A DNA stretch of 34,166 nt from an uncultured Bacteroidales bacterium. Its GTDB lineage: Bacteria > Bacteroidota > Bacteroidia > Bacteroidales > F082. The notes under the pieces were generated by a model. It ran no database searches. It worked only from the letters and a program-made list of their open reading frames with translations, and had not been told where the DNA came from. Both the position numbers and the translations under genes were made by a program. Below, piece by piece: positions 15,115 through 23,756 of the stretch (position 1 is the stretch's first letter; each line of letters begins with the position of its first letter). The stretch covers positions 1 through 34,166 of the forward strand of contig CALEMB010000112.1 of assembly GCA_937902805.1 (NCBI GenBank). The letters are read 5' to 3'.

Positions 15115-16151
15115 ATGGATATTCCGCAAAGAAATAGTGCTTACGAACTTATGCGCCTTGTTGCTCAGTGGTTCATTGTTGCTTATCATGTTTTTTGTTC
15201 TATTTCGTACTGAACAACGACAATCCCGAACCGATTTTCAAAGCGATTTGGATTCCTCTGCATATTGGAGTGCCTCTTTTTGTTTTGGTTAGCGGGTTCT
15301 TCAAAATTAGATTGAGTATACATGGCTTATTGCGGATTGTTGCCAATTTGTTTGTTTATGGTTTGGCATATACAATGATTTACCTGATTATGGCCGATGG
15401 TCATATTGGTTGGAAGAATTTTTGTTTCATTTCCAATACAGGTGCTTGGTTTGTGCGCACATATCTGATACTATATTTGCTATCTCCTATTATTAATCGA
15501 TTTTTGTCAGCCTCTAATTCCAGCGTTCGGTTGTTGGTGTTATGTATTTTAGGCTATCTCTCACTTTGGATTGGTTGGAATGGCTTTGATAAAACTATGG
15601 ACGAGGGGTATGACATTTTGAACTTTATGTTCTTTTATATGTTAGGTAACATTTTGTCTGAATACAAAAACCAGTTGGCTAAGATACCAACTTGGGCGGT
15701 TTTTTGTGCGTGGTTAACATTCAATATTGTGTTTGTGAAGGGTGTTGCTTCGGGAGCGTTAAGTGGTTTCCTGTTTCATTTTGCATTTCCATATAATAGT
15801 CCTGGTATAGTTATAAATGCCGTTTTGTTTTTCATTATATTTATGAGGATGTCATTCCAGAGTAAAGTGGTGAATTACATGGCTTCTTCATCTTTGGCAA
15901 TTTATCTTATTCATAGCGGCAGCCTAGTGTTTAAAACTTTGGTAAAAGGAGGGGCCTTAGTGATACAAGAAGTAGTGCGAAATTGGGCGGGTCAAATGGC
16001 ATTGGTGTTTGCCTTTTCGCTTGGGATTATCATACTTTGTATTGCCATAGACAAAGTTCATACTCCATTATGGAACTTAACAAATCGTATGGCAGACAAA
16101 TTAGCTTATACACGGTTGGGAAAAGTTATGGAGGCCTATAGCTATAGATAA
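15115..16151 (+). pseudogene. membrane O-acyltransferase (acyltransferase_3) interrupted by a 1-base frameshift
   Basis: Reading from the ATG at 15115 gives the typical family N-terminus MDIPQRNSAYELMRLVAQ and then WFIVAYHVFC, stopping at a TGA at 15208-15210. The rest of the protein (LNNDNPEPIFKAIWIPLHIGVPLFVLVSGFFKI onward, about ten membrane segments) lies in the frame one base back. The switch falls at a T6 run, 15191-15196; a seventh T would restore one continuous reading frame of about 345 residues (AYHVFLFYFVL). The family O-acetylates sugars in surface glycans. The state may be phase-off, a true pseudogene or a sequencing error. A GTG at 15168 could start the second part but would lack the first conserved helix. 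Confidence 0.8.
15191..15196 (+). repeat. T6 homopolymer at the frameshift
   Basis: Six consecutive T between two G, exactly where the acyltransferase changes frame. Seven T would join both frames. The run is short for efficient slipped-strand variation but also a typical place for sequence errors. Confidence 0.7.
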
Positions 16152-16153
16152 TT

Positions 16154-17014
16154 ATGCAGCAACAACCACCTATATCAATCATTATTCCCACATTCAATCG
16201 TGCCGCGACGATTGGCAAAACAATTGACTCTTTTATTGCCCAGGACTATATTGATTGGGAGATGCTTGTTATGGATGACCACTCTACAGATAATACGCAG
16301 GAGGTAATTGATGCATATAATAAGAGGGATTCTCGTATTCATTATCTCCTCAACGAGCGAAAGAAAGGAGCGCAGGGGGCACGCAACACGGGATTGCTTC
16401 ATGTTAAACATGATTGGGTGGTGCTATTTGATTCAGATGATTTTGTCTATCCGAACTTTTTGAGTAGAATGGTTTCGGAAATAGATGACGAGACGGATGT
16501 TGTAACCTGTTATGCTCGTAAAGTTTGGGTAGATGGCTCAAATACAACAATTGAAAAATGGGGTGGGGTGGGTTATATCGAACGTTTATTGCTTAAGGGG
16601 TGGGCTTATGTGAATTTCGACGATTGCCTTTTCCGCAAATCAAAACTCATTGAAATCGGCTTGTTGGATGAGGATTGCCCGTGTATGCAAGAATGGGATA
16701 CGCACATTCGTTTGAGTAGAATATGCAATTACAAACAAATAAAGGAGTCTTTGATGGACTATATGTGGGGGGCAGAAGATACAATTTCGTTTTCATCACA
16801 AAAAAATCTGAAGGGTCAATGTTATGTGATGTGGCATAACAGAGAACGTTGGAAAGAAATTGATTATGAATCATTTTATGCCAGAGCACGTTCTTTGTTT
16901 TTTGATGTTGATCTCGGTTATAAATTATTGTTGGTAAAGATATGCCCTCAGTTGCTTATCCGATTGCCACGAATGTGTGTCGGTCGGATTAGACGAAATA
17001 TGGTTAATGAATAA
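16154..17014 (+). CDS. family 2 glycosyltransferase
   Basis: The 286-residue GT-A protein has the GT2 opening ISIIIPTFNRAATIGKTIDSF, the nucleotide-binding MDDHSTDNT and the metal motif LFDSDDFVYP (D-S-D-D). The catalytic region QEWDTHIRLS lies near residue 180. It is inverting and probably cytoplasmic-facing. The exact sugar cannot be told. It starts 3 bases after the frameshifted acyltransferase stop and overlaps the next glycosyltransferase. Confidence 0.88.
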   Translation: MQQQPPISIIIPTFNRAATIGKTIDSFIAQDYIDWEMLVMDDHSTDNTQEVIDAYNKRDSRIHYLLNERKKGAQGARNTGLLHVKHDWVVLFDSDDFVYPNFLSRMVSEIDDETDVVTCYARKVWVDGSNTTIEKWGGVGYIERLLLKGWAYVNFDDCLFRKSKLIEIGLLDEDCPCMQEWDTHIRLSRICNYKQIKESLMDYMWGAEDTISFSSQKNLKGQCYVMWHNRERWKEIDYESFYARARSLFFDVDLGYKLLLVKICPQLLIRLPRMCVGRIRRNMVNE

Positions 17015-17921
17015 ATGCAATTATATGGTAAATAGTCTTTCAGATAATACCCCATTGGTTTCTGTGCCAGTCATTACATACAATTCGTCTAAAACGATTG
17101 TTGAAACATTGGATAGTATATATAATCAAATTTATCCTAATATAGAGTTGATAGTTTCAGATGACGCGTCAACAGATGACACGGTGGAAGTTGTGCGTGA
17201 TTGGGTGAATGTTCATAAAGAAAGATTTGTGAGAACGGAGATTATTACAGTTGGGCAAAATACAGGTACGACCGAGAATTACGAAAGAGCGTCAAAGGCT
17301 TGTAAAGGAGAATGGGTTAAAGATTTTGATGGTGATGATATTCTCTTGCCTGAAGCTATCCAAACGTATGTTGATTATATTAAAGAGCATCCGAATTCTA
17401 CTTATGTGTTTGCTAAGGTAGAATGTTTTGGCGGCAACGAGAAGAGACGTAAGTTTATGACGGACTTTTTTAATTACGATTTCTTTTCGTGGTCCAACGA
17501 GGAGCAATATGATTATCTTACACTTGAGAGGAATTGTATTCCATCTCCAACCAACTTTTATAATAGAAAAAATATCGAACAACTTGGGATTAAGTATGAT
17601 AAGAGAATCCCTTTAATTGAAGATTGGCCTCGTTGGATAAATGTGGTAAAGTCTGGCGTTCGTATCCAATTTATTGACAAAGTATTGGCGTTGTATAGAA
17701 TGAGCGACAATTCTCTTTCGACAAGGGAAGTGCAAACAGATGTCTATAATAAGTCGTATGCACTTGTGTATAAGTATTACGGTTTTCTAAATGATTATAA
17801 GAAAAATAACAAAAAGGAAGTTCTGTATAAATATTTGCGAAATGAAAAGTTATTGCATGATAATGTCTTGTTTTGGGCGGTGTTGTGCAAACTATACAAG
17901 CTTCTAATTCTACGCCGATGA
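17007..17921 (+). CDS. family 2 glycosyltransferase
   Basis: This 304-residue protein has VSVPVITYNSSKTIVETLDSI, IVSDDASTDDT and the metal motif DFDGDDILLPEA. The later LIEDWPRWINVVKSG is the acceptor/catalytic block typical of rhamnosyl-like GT2 enzymes in O-antigen loci. I chose the ATG at 17007, overlapping the previous gene by 8 bases; the ATG at 17025 is equally possible. The stop TGA overlaps the start of the HAD gene (ATGA). Confidence 0.86.
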   Translation: MNKCNYMVNSLSDNTPLVSVPVITYNSSKTIVETLDSIYNQIYPNIELIVSDDASTDDTVEVVRDWVNVHKERFVRTEIITVGQNTGTTENYERASKACKGEWVKDFDGDDILLPEAIQTYVDYIKEHPNSTYVFAKVECFGGNEKRRKFMTDFFNYDFFSWSNEEQYDYLTLERNCIPSPTNFYNRKNIEQLGIKYDKRIPLIEDWPRWINVVKSGVRIQFIDKVLALYRMSDNSLSTREVQTDVYNKSYALVYKYYGFLNDYKKNNKKEVLYKYLRNEKLLHDNVLFWAVLCKLYKLLILRR

Positions 17922-19573
17922 TGATTTCATCTTTCGACATATTTGATACTTGTCTCTTGCGTAAATGTGGGACACCGGAGAATTTCTTTGATGTGTTATC
18001 TCTTCGTGTGTTTAATGGCGAAGTAGAGGAATGGGCTCGGCAGGAGTTTGTGGCTGCAAGATGTTTGACGGAAACTAAATTGTGGAAAGAAACTCCTCAC
18101 TATACTTTGCAGGACATATGGACAGAATTGGATTGGATACATCCATTTCTAAAAACAAAGGCAGAGTTGTGCCGTATTGAGCAAGAATTGGAACATGAGA
18201 TGCTTGTCCCTGTTCTTAAAATGAGAGACAAAGTAAACGAGTGTCGCAGGCGAGGTGATAAGATTATCTTTATCTCCGATATGTATCTTTCATCCGCTTT
18301 CCTTATTGACGTTATGAGCGAACATGGATTCTGTCAAGATGGAGATAGTTTATATGTTAGTTGCGAGTGTCGAGTAGCAAAATGGAATGGCGAGTTGTAT
18401 AAGTATGTCCGCGAGAAAGAAGGTCTGAAATCTTTCCGCGATTGGCATCATTATGGAGATAACAAGGTAGGGGATTATAAAGCGCCAAAGAAATTAGGTA
18501 TTCGTTGCACACTCATCAATCATGCATATACTCCTTATCAAAAACAATGGAAGCATCACGATTATTCTCTTGGTTTTCAGTATCCAAGCATATTAGCAGG
18601 TCTTGGACGCGCTCTGCATTATTCGACACACTGGAATGCACACACTGATTTTGTGCTGGATATTATTGCTCCTTTCTATTGCTCTTGGATGTATCAAGTA
18701 TTGCATGATGCACAAGAGAAGGGAATAAAACATCTATATTTCTGCGCTCGCGATGCTTACCAAATACACAAAATCGCATTGACGATGCAGCCGCTATTCC
18801 CAGAAGTGGGCATAGAATATGTCTATATGTCACGCGTAGCGCTATATAAGGAAGACAATGCTGAGGCAAAATTAGCATACTATGAGCAGACAGGTCTTGC
18901 TACGACAAAAGATAAAGTAGCTATTGTCGATATCACAACTTCTGGGAAAACGCTACTAGAACTAAATAAGTTTCTTTTGTCTAATGGATTTAAAGAAGTC
19001 ACAGCATATTATTATCTTCTTTGGAATAAAGTGGATGGAATAGATAGAAAAATGTATAATGCGCAGTTGTATGATGCATATATTAAAAGAAATGAAAATT
19101 TTCGTTTCTTAATAAAGGAATTGTATCTTTTTGAGAATTTCTTTGCATTGAACAACGATAAAAAAACAATTGACTATAAAGATAATGCTCCTGTATTTTC
19201 CGATAAGAAAGCATATGATGATTATATAATAACCGATGATATCAACTGGGCGAACATACATGAACAATTACTTATTTTATATGCAAAAGAATACGTTCTT
19301 TTAGGTTTAGGTGCATATTCATACGAAATATATAATCAAGTAGTAATGCCAACTCTATGCCGTTTCTTTAGATGGCCTGAGAAAGAATATCTCAAAGCAA
19401 TTGAAAATTATACCATATATAAAGAGAATAAGAAAGAATATGTGCCTTATGTCAAAAGTTATCCATTAATTAAGTTGCCCATAGTAAGAGGACGATATAC
19501 AATTTGGCGTCGCGGAACTTTTGTTATGAGCTTGCCTAAAAGGATTAATGCAATATTTAGTAAATTCGTATAA
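17918..19573 (+). CDS. HAD-superfamily protein of the COG5610 type, two-domain
   Basis: The 551-residue protein begins with a HAD domain: ISSFDIFDTCLLRK supplies motif I (D7 and D10), IIFISDMYLSS motif II, and HYGDNKVGDYKAPKKLG the lysine and acidic motifs III/IV. These motifs are intact. The second half, from about residue 220, is a separate domain (YFCARDAYQIHKIA, VAIVDITTSGKTLLELN) that I cannot assign. Such proteins (predicted hydrolase, COG5610) recur in surface-polysaccharide loci, where they may hydrolyse or transfer a phosphate, but I know of no proven reaction. I chose the ATG at 17918, which overlaps the preceding stop; an upstream TTG would extend into the glycosyltransferase gene. 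Confidence 0.75.
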   Translation: MMISSFDIFDTCLLRKCGTPENFFDVLSLRVFNGEVEEWARQEFVAARCLTETKLWKETPHYTLQDIWTELDWIHPFLKTKAELCRIEQELEHEMLVPVLKMRDKVNECRRRGDKIIFISDMYLSSAFLIDVMSEHGFCQDGDSLYVSCECRVAKWNGELYKYVREKEGLKSFRDWHHYGDNKVGDYKAPKKLGIRCTLINHAYTPYQKQWKHHDYSLGFQYPSILAGLGRALHYSTHWNAHTDFVLDIIAPFYCSWMYQVLHDAQEKGIKHLYFCARDAYQIHKIALTMQPLFPEVGIEYVYMSRVALYKEDNAEAKLAYYEQTGLATTKDKVAIVDITTSGKTLLELNKFLLSNGFKEVTAYYYLLWNKVDGIDRKMYNAQLYDAYIKRNENFRFLIKELYLFENFFALNNDKKTIDYKDNAPVFSDKKAYDDYIITDDINWANIHEQLLILYAKEYVLLGLGAYSYEIYNQVVMPTLCRFFRWPEKEYLKAIENYTIYKENKKEYVPYVKSYPLIKLPIVRGRYTIWRRGTFVMSLPKRINAIFSKFV

Positions 19574-19663
19574 TAACCATGCTCACTAAATAGATTAAGT
19601 ACGTCAGTGGGTGATAGTATCGTGGACGGATAGGATTTGGAGGAGAGTCTCACAAATGCTTTT

Positions 19664-19691
19664 GACTCTAGACTATAGACTCTCGACTATA
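19664..19691 (+). repeat. 14-base tandem repeat, two units
   Basis: GACTCTAGACTATA (19664-19677) is followed directly by GACTCTCGACTATA (19678-19691), one mismatch. It lies in the 129-base gap between the HAD gene and the duplicated DUF4422 start. A loosely similar GACTC/GGACTA-like pattern appears on the minus strand at positions 1-24. Confidence 0.7.
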
Positions 19692-19702
19692 ATAAAAAGA
19701 TT

Positions 19703-19751
19703 ATGAAAACCGCAAAAATAATAGTCTGCTGCCATAAGCAGGATGTGATGG
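19703..19751 (+). repeat. upstream copy of the DUF4422 gene start (truncated remnant)
   Basis: Positions 19704-19751 match 20801-20848 at 45 of 48 bases, including an unbroken 28-base identity. The copy begins with ATG and encodes MKTAKIIVCCHKQDVM, the first strand of a DUF4422 protein. It then leaves the family and runs in frame into an acyltransferase. It is a 5' remnant of a second DUF4422 gene or the product of an insertion that duplicated the gene start. Confidence 0.85.
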
Positions 19752-19777
19752 TGAGGCAAGTGCAAACTATTAGTCAA

Positions 19778-20779
19778 ATGCCCAATAAAACTCGTAACAT
19801 AACCGTTGAACTGCTTCGTGTATTGTTCATGCTGTGCATTGTGACAATGCATAGCATCATATATCGCAAAGGTGGCGCAGGGGTATTGCCTTTGTACGGA
19901 GGCGATTGGACGAGTTGTGTGCGGTATGGCTTATTGGGATTGAATCATATCGGTGTCAGCGGGTTTGTTTTCATTTCAGGTTACTATGGCATAAAGTTTC
20001 GTTGGTATAAGCTATGGAATATATGGGCACAAGCATTATTCTATTCCGTCGTAATAGCGATACTGGGGATGTATATAAAAGATGTGCCGTTCGTGAAGTG
20101 TGCGCTACAGTTTTGTATGCCTATTTCGCGAAGTGAATGGTTTGTAATGGATTATGTGGTGGTGATGTTGCTTGCTCCTTTCATCGAAAAAGGAATAGGG
20201 AGTATGAGCCATTTCCGGTTTCTGGGTATCATTTTGGTTTTGAGTATAATGCTATATATAGGGCGATTCTTGTCGTTCGATATAGGCACATCTTTTCTGC
20301 TGATGCTGGATATATATCTAATTGGAAGATATGTGAAGCATTATCCGTTGCGTTGGTCGGATGTATATGTGCGAACTATGATGATTGGTGCGTTGGCAAT
20401 GCTTTTTGTGCTGCCATTCGGGTTTGCGATGAGGGGAATGCCGAAGTTACTGCGACTGTGGTTGAGTAACTATAATATTTGTGCGCTGCTGGCCGCCGGA
20501 TCAATGGTGGTGTTGGCAGACAGAAAACCCATTTATGCTAAGCATTCTATTAGTTTGGGAGCGAATGTGTTGGCTGTGTTCTTGATAACGGAATCACCGA
20601 ATATCCGTGAATGGTTATGGTGGGGATTTGCAGAGTGTACACTATGGTTGCGAGTGACAATCATTCTCGCTGCGCTATTTGGATGTATGTTGATAGATCA
20701 GGTACGCCAGTGGATGTTTGTTCCGTTGACTGATAAGGTGTGGCGTCGGGTGTGTGAGCGAATAAAGTCTGTACACTAA
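19778..20779 (+). CDS. membrane O-acyltransferase (acyltransferase_3 family)
   Basis: The 333-residue protein opens with the family N-terminus MPNKTRNITVELLRVLFMLCIVTMHSI (conserved R and H) and has about ten hydrophobic helices, including GVSGFVFISGYYGIKFRW and WFVMDYVVVMLLAPFIEKGI. It would acylate (usually acetylate) a sugar hydroxyl of the glycan in the inner membrane. The reading frame extends without a stop to an ATG at 19703 whose first 16 codons derive from a DUF4422 gene, so a fused product with 25 extra residues is possible. I prefer 19778 because the family begins there. The gene is sandwiched between two copies of the DUF4422 start. Confidence 0.82.
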   Translation: MPNKTRNITVELLRVLFMLCIVTMHSIIYRKGGAGVLPLYGGDWTSCVRYGLLGLNHIGVSGFVFISGYYGIKFRWYKLWNIWAQALFYSVVIAILGMYIKDVPFVKCALQFCMPISRSEWFVMDYVVVMLLAPFIEKGIGSMSHFRFLGIILVLSIMLYIGRFLSFDIGTSFLLMLDIYLIGRYVKHYPLRWSDVYVRTMMIGALAMLFVLPFGFAMRGMPKLLRLWLSNYNICALLAAGSMVVLADRKPIYAKHSISLGANVLAVFLITESPNIREWLWWGFAECTLWLRVTIILAALFGCMLIDQVRQWMFVPLTDKVWRRVCERIKSVH

Positions 20780-20799
20780 ATTGAAAACCGAACAAAATT

Positions 20800-20848
20800 G
20801 TGAAAACCGCAAAAATAATAGTCTGCTGTCATAAGCAGGACATGATGG
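20800..20848 (+). repeat. downstream copy of the duplicated DUF4422 start
   Basis: This copy forms the true start of the DUF4422 gene. It differs from the 19703 copy by GTG instead of ATG at the start codon, plus three further substitutions. A partial echo (TTGAAAACCGAACAAAA) lies just upstream at 20781-20797. Confidence 0.85.
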
Positions 20849-21663
20849 CCGCACAAGAGCCATATCTGCCGGTACATGTAGGTAAGGCGTTATCTGAAGT
20901 TCAACTTGGCATACAAGGTGATAATGAAGGAGATAATATCTCTGAAAAAAATCGTAGCTATTGTGAATTGACTGGAATGTATTGGGCATGGAAAAACCTG
21001 AAGAATGTGGATGTGATTGGACTGTGTCATTATCGCCGCTATTTTGATTTTCATAAGCAATGCGATTCAGTTATGCCGGAAACTTGTTTTTCGACTGAAC
21101 AATTCAATCAAGTGGATTTGTCTATTCCTGAGAACGTGGTTGAGAGTTTACGGAAAGGAGAGGCGTATGTGGCTAAACCACGGTTTTACAGAGAATCTTT
21201 GTTTGTCAATTACTGCGTGGCACATTGCTCTGATGACATTCGTACATTGGAAAACCACATTATGACTACCCAGCCTGAAGACATCAAAAAAGCGTGGTTT
21301 GAATACATGCACCGTAACTGTCAATTGAGGCACTATAATATGTTTTTAATGACTTGGCGTGACTTTGACGCATACTGTTCGTGGCTGTTCCCTTTATTGG
21401 TGGAAATGGAACGTCAGATTGACATTAGCCATTATTCGCCTTTGCAGGGGCGTATCTTCGGCTATATGGCAGAGCGGTTGATGAATGTGTGGTTACTTGC
21501 CAAGCACTTCCACTTATTTGAAAAACCAGTAATTTGGTTTAATGATTATCCAGGTCAAATGTCCCGCAGTCGTTTGAAATACCGTATCAATTTACTGCGT
21601 AGCCAGCTCGCACTCGCAATTGTTAGAGGTGAGTATAACAATTATAAGGAGTCGTGGCAATGA
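20800..21663 (+). CDS. DUF4422 glycosyltransferase-like protein
   Basis: The 287-residue protein is a full-length member of the DUF4422 family (PF14393), found in capsule and O-antigen loci and probably GT-A-like glycosyltransferases. It shows KIIVCCHKQD, the YLPVHVGKAL block, a GDNEGDNISEKN stretch, YCELTGMYWAWKNL and VIGLCHYRRYF in the family order. The start is GTG at 20800; the first internal ATG would delete the first strand, while the upstream duplicate carries ATG at the same place. The stop overlaps the next gene (ATGA). The donor sugar is unknown. Confidence 0.82.
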   Translation: MKTAKIIVCCHKQDMMAAQEPYLPVHVGKALSEVQLGIQGDNEGDNISEKNRSYCELTGMYWAWKNLKNVDVIGLCHYRRYFDFHKQCDSVMPETCFSTEQFNQVDLSIPENVVESLRKGEAYVAKPRFYRESLFVNYCVAHCSDDIRTLENHIMTTQPEDIKKAWFEYMHRNCQLRHYNMFLMTWRDFDAYCSWLFPLLVEMERQIDISHYSPLQGRIFGYMAERLMNVWLLAKHFHLFEKPVIWFNDYPGQMSRSRLKYRINLLRSQLALAIVRGEYNNYKESWQ

Positions 21664-22613
21664 CAACAAACCGAAAGTTGATTTCTGTTATCATTCCCTC
21701 ATACAACCGTGCTGATACGGTGGGTATGACTATTGACAGTATCTTGGCTCAACAGGTGGATGCAGACGTTGAGATTGTCATTGGTGACGACTGCTCTACG
21801 GATAATGCTCGGGAAGTGTTGCAGGCCTATTATGTCAAGTATCCAGATACCATCCGTCTTTTCTTCCGTGAGCAGAATATGGGGTTGGGTGCCAATTGGG
21901 CACAATGCGTTAAGGATTGCCGCGGAGATTATATCTGCAATTGCGACAACGATGATTATTGGCACAACCCGAACAAACTCCAATTGCAACTCGACCACAT
22001 GGAATCTCATCCCGAGTGCAATATCTGCATTACCAATCACCGTACACATAATCGAACAACGGGTGAAATACGTGAATGTGAAGCGCAGATTAACCGCGAT
22101 GTCGATATCCAGCAAGCCATGTGGGGTGGTGGGAATTTCTGCAATGCTACGATTATGTATCGTGCGGATTTCATGAAAGCCCATTTGGATTTGGATGAGT
22201 TCATTAAGCGTCGTCTATCTTTACAGGACTGGCCGGCGTGGGTAATTATGACTGCATATACGGATGTTGATGTGTTGCCTGTTTCAACGGCCACTTTCGG
22301 CATTGAAACGGTAAGCATTACGCGTCCTGATTCTGTTGATCGGTTGGCTGCAAGATATAAGGGCGACAAAGAGGTGTATCGTTATTTGTGTGAGCTTTTT
22401 CCCGACAAGTTTCCGTTTGATGATGATGGATGGGATCAATATACGGCAGGCCGTTTGATGTCAAAGGCGTTTGATGTGAACGATTTTTCTAGTGCTCGTT
22501 TTTATGGTCACCAAAACCCCGCAGGTGTTTCTCCTTTCAAACGTTTCTGTTCTCAGTACCGTTTGTTGTTTAAGCTTTTTATTGGAGTGAAACAACTGAA
22601 ACGAATGATTTAA
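21660..22613 (+). CDS. family 2 glycosyltransferase
   Basis: The 317-residue protein has LISVIIPSYNRADTVGMTIDSILAQQ, IVIGDDCSTDNA, the motif CNCDNDDYWHNPNKLQLQ (D-N-D-D) and SLQDWPAWVIM, the usual GT2 acceptor-side block. I chose the ATG at 21660, overlapping the DUF4422 stop, over a GTG 6 bases upstream. It lies directly before the galactofuranose gene glf, so galactofuranosyl transfer is a possible but unproven role. Confidence 0.86.
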   Translation: MTTNRKLISVIIPSYNRADTVGMTIDSILAQQVDADVEIVIGDDCSTDNAREVLQAYYVKYPDTIRLFFREQNMGLGANWAQCVKDCRGDYICNCDNDDYWHNPNKLQLQLDHMESHPECNICITNHRTHNRTTGEIRECEAQINRDVDIQQAMWGGGNFCNATIMYRADFMKAHLDLDEFIKRRLSLQDWPAWVIMTAYTDVDVLPVSTATFGIETVSITRPDSVDRLAARYKGDKEVYRYLCELFPDKFPFDDDGWDQYTAGRLMSKAFDVNDFSSARFYGHQNPAGVSPFKRFCSQYRLLFKLFIGVKQLKRMI

Positions 22614-22627
22614 AAGGCTTTTTAACA

Positions 22628-23752
22628 ATGACCCAATACGACTACCTCATAGTTGGCTCTGGCCTTTATGGCTCCACCTTTGCCTATTTTGCCAAGCAGG
22701 CCAGAAAAAAGTGTCTTGTTATTGACAAGCGCCCGAATTTGGGCGGCAATGTTTTTTGCGAGAATATTGAAGGGATTAACGTACACAAGTATGGCGCACA
22801 TATTTTCCATACTTCCAATAAGGAAACCTGGGATTTTGTGAATGCTATTGTCCCGTTTAATCGCTATACCAACAGCCCCGTGGCGAACTATAAAGGCAAA
22901 CTTTATAATTTGCCTTTCAACATGAACACGTTTTATCAAATGTGGGGGGTTACTACGCCTGATGAGGCAAAAGCAAAGATTGAGGAACAACGTGCCGAGG
23001 CTGTGAATGCTTTGCGAAGCCGGGAACCTGCTAATTTAGAGGAACAGGCGTTGAGTTTGGTAGGAAAGGACATTTATAAGGTATTGATTAAAGGTTATAC
23101 TGAAAAACAATGGGGGAGAAATTGCATTGAATTGCCGGCTTTCATTATTCGTAGACTGCCACTTCGGTTTGTGTTCGACAACAATTATTTCAACGATACC
23201 TATCAAGGCATTCCTGTCGGAGGCTACAATAAACTGATTGAGGGTTTTCTTGAAGATGTCGAGACGCGCGTCAATTGCGATTTCTTTGCCAACCGTGCAG
23301 AACTGTCGGCTTTGGCCGAGAAGATAGTATATACGGGTCAAATCGACGAATTCTATGACTTCCGCTTTGGCCATTTGGATTTCCGCACAGTCTCGTTCGA
23401 GCAGGAGACGTTGGATACACCCAACTGGCAGGGCAATGCCGTGGTGAACTATACAGAACGGGAAGTACCATATACAAGAATCATAGAGCACAAGCATTTC
23501 GAGATGTTCGGGCAGGCGGTGTATGATTGTCCCAAGACGGTCGTCTCGCGAGAATACAGTACCGAGTGGAAGCCTGGCATGGAACCATACTATCCTGTAA
23601 ATGACGCAAAAAACAACGAATTGTATTTAAAGTATAAGTCTTTGGCCGATGAGGAAGAGAATGTCATTTTTGGAGGCCGTTTGGCGGAGTATAAGTATTT
23701 TGATATGGCACCTGTCATAGAGCAGGTTATGAAAATGAAAAACAGTATTTAA
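22628..23752 (+). CDS. glf: UDP-galactopyranose mutase
   Basis: The 374-residue flavoenzyme converts UDP-galactopyranose to UDP-galactofuranose. The FAD-binding LIVGSGLYGSTFAYFA opens the protein, followed by VIDKRPNLGGNVF, the Glf-specific HKYGAHIFHTSNKETWDFVN, NLPFNMNTFYQMWG, YTEKQWGR and the late EVPYTRIIEHKHF and SREYSTEW blocks. Length equals the family norm. It implies that the exported glycan contains galactofuranose. It sits between a GT2 gene and wzt. Confidence 0.96.
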   Translation: MTQYDYLIVGSGLYGSTFAYFAKQARKKCLVIDKRPNLGGNVFCENIEGINVHKYGAHIFHTSNKETWDFVNAIVPFNRYTNSPVANYKGKLYNLPFNMNTFYQMWGVTTPDEAKAKIEEQRAEAVNALRSREPANLEEQALSLVGKDIYKVLIKGYTEKQWGRNCIELPAFIIRRLPLRFVFDNNYFNDTYQGIPVGGYNKLIEGFLEDVETRVNCDFFANRAELSALAEKIVYTGQIDEFYDFRFGHLDFRTVSFEQETLDTPNWQGNAVVNYTEREVPYTRIIEHKHFEMFGQAVYDCPKTVVSREYSTEWKPGMEPYYPVNDAKNNELYLKYKSLADEEENVIFGGRLAEYKYFDMAPVIEQVMKMKNSI

Positions 23753-23756
23753 GTAT

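Noticed and set aside
15168..16151. Reading the acyltransferase as an intact gene from a GTG at 15168
   Set aside because: The protein would lack the conserved N-terminal R..ELMRL helix, which is present one frame away at 15115; a frameshift explains the sequence better.
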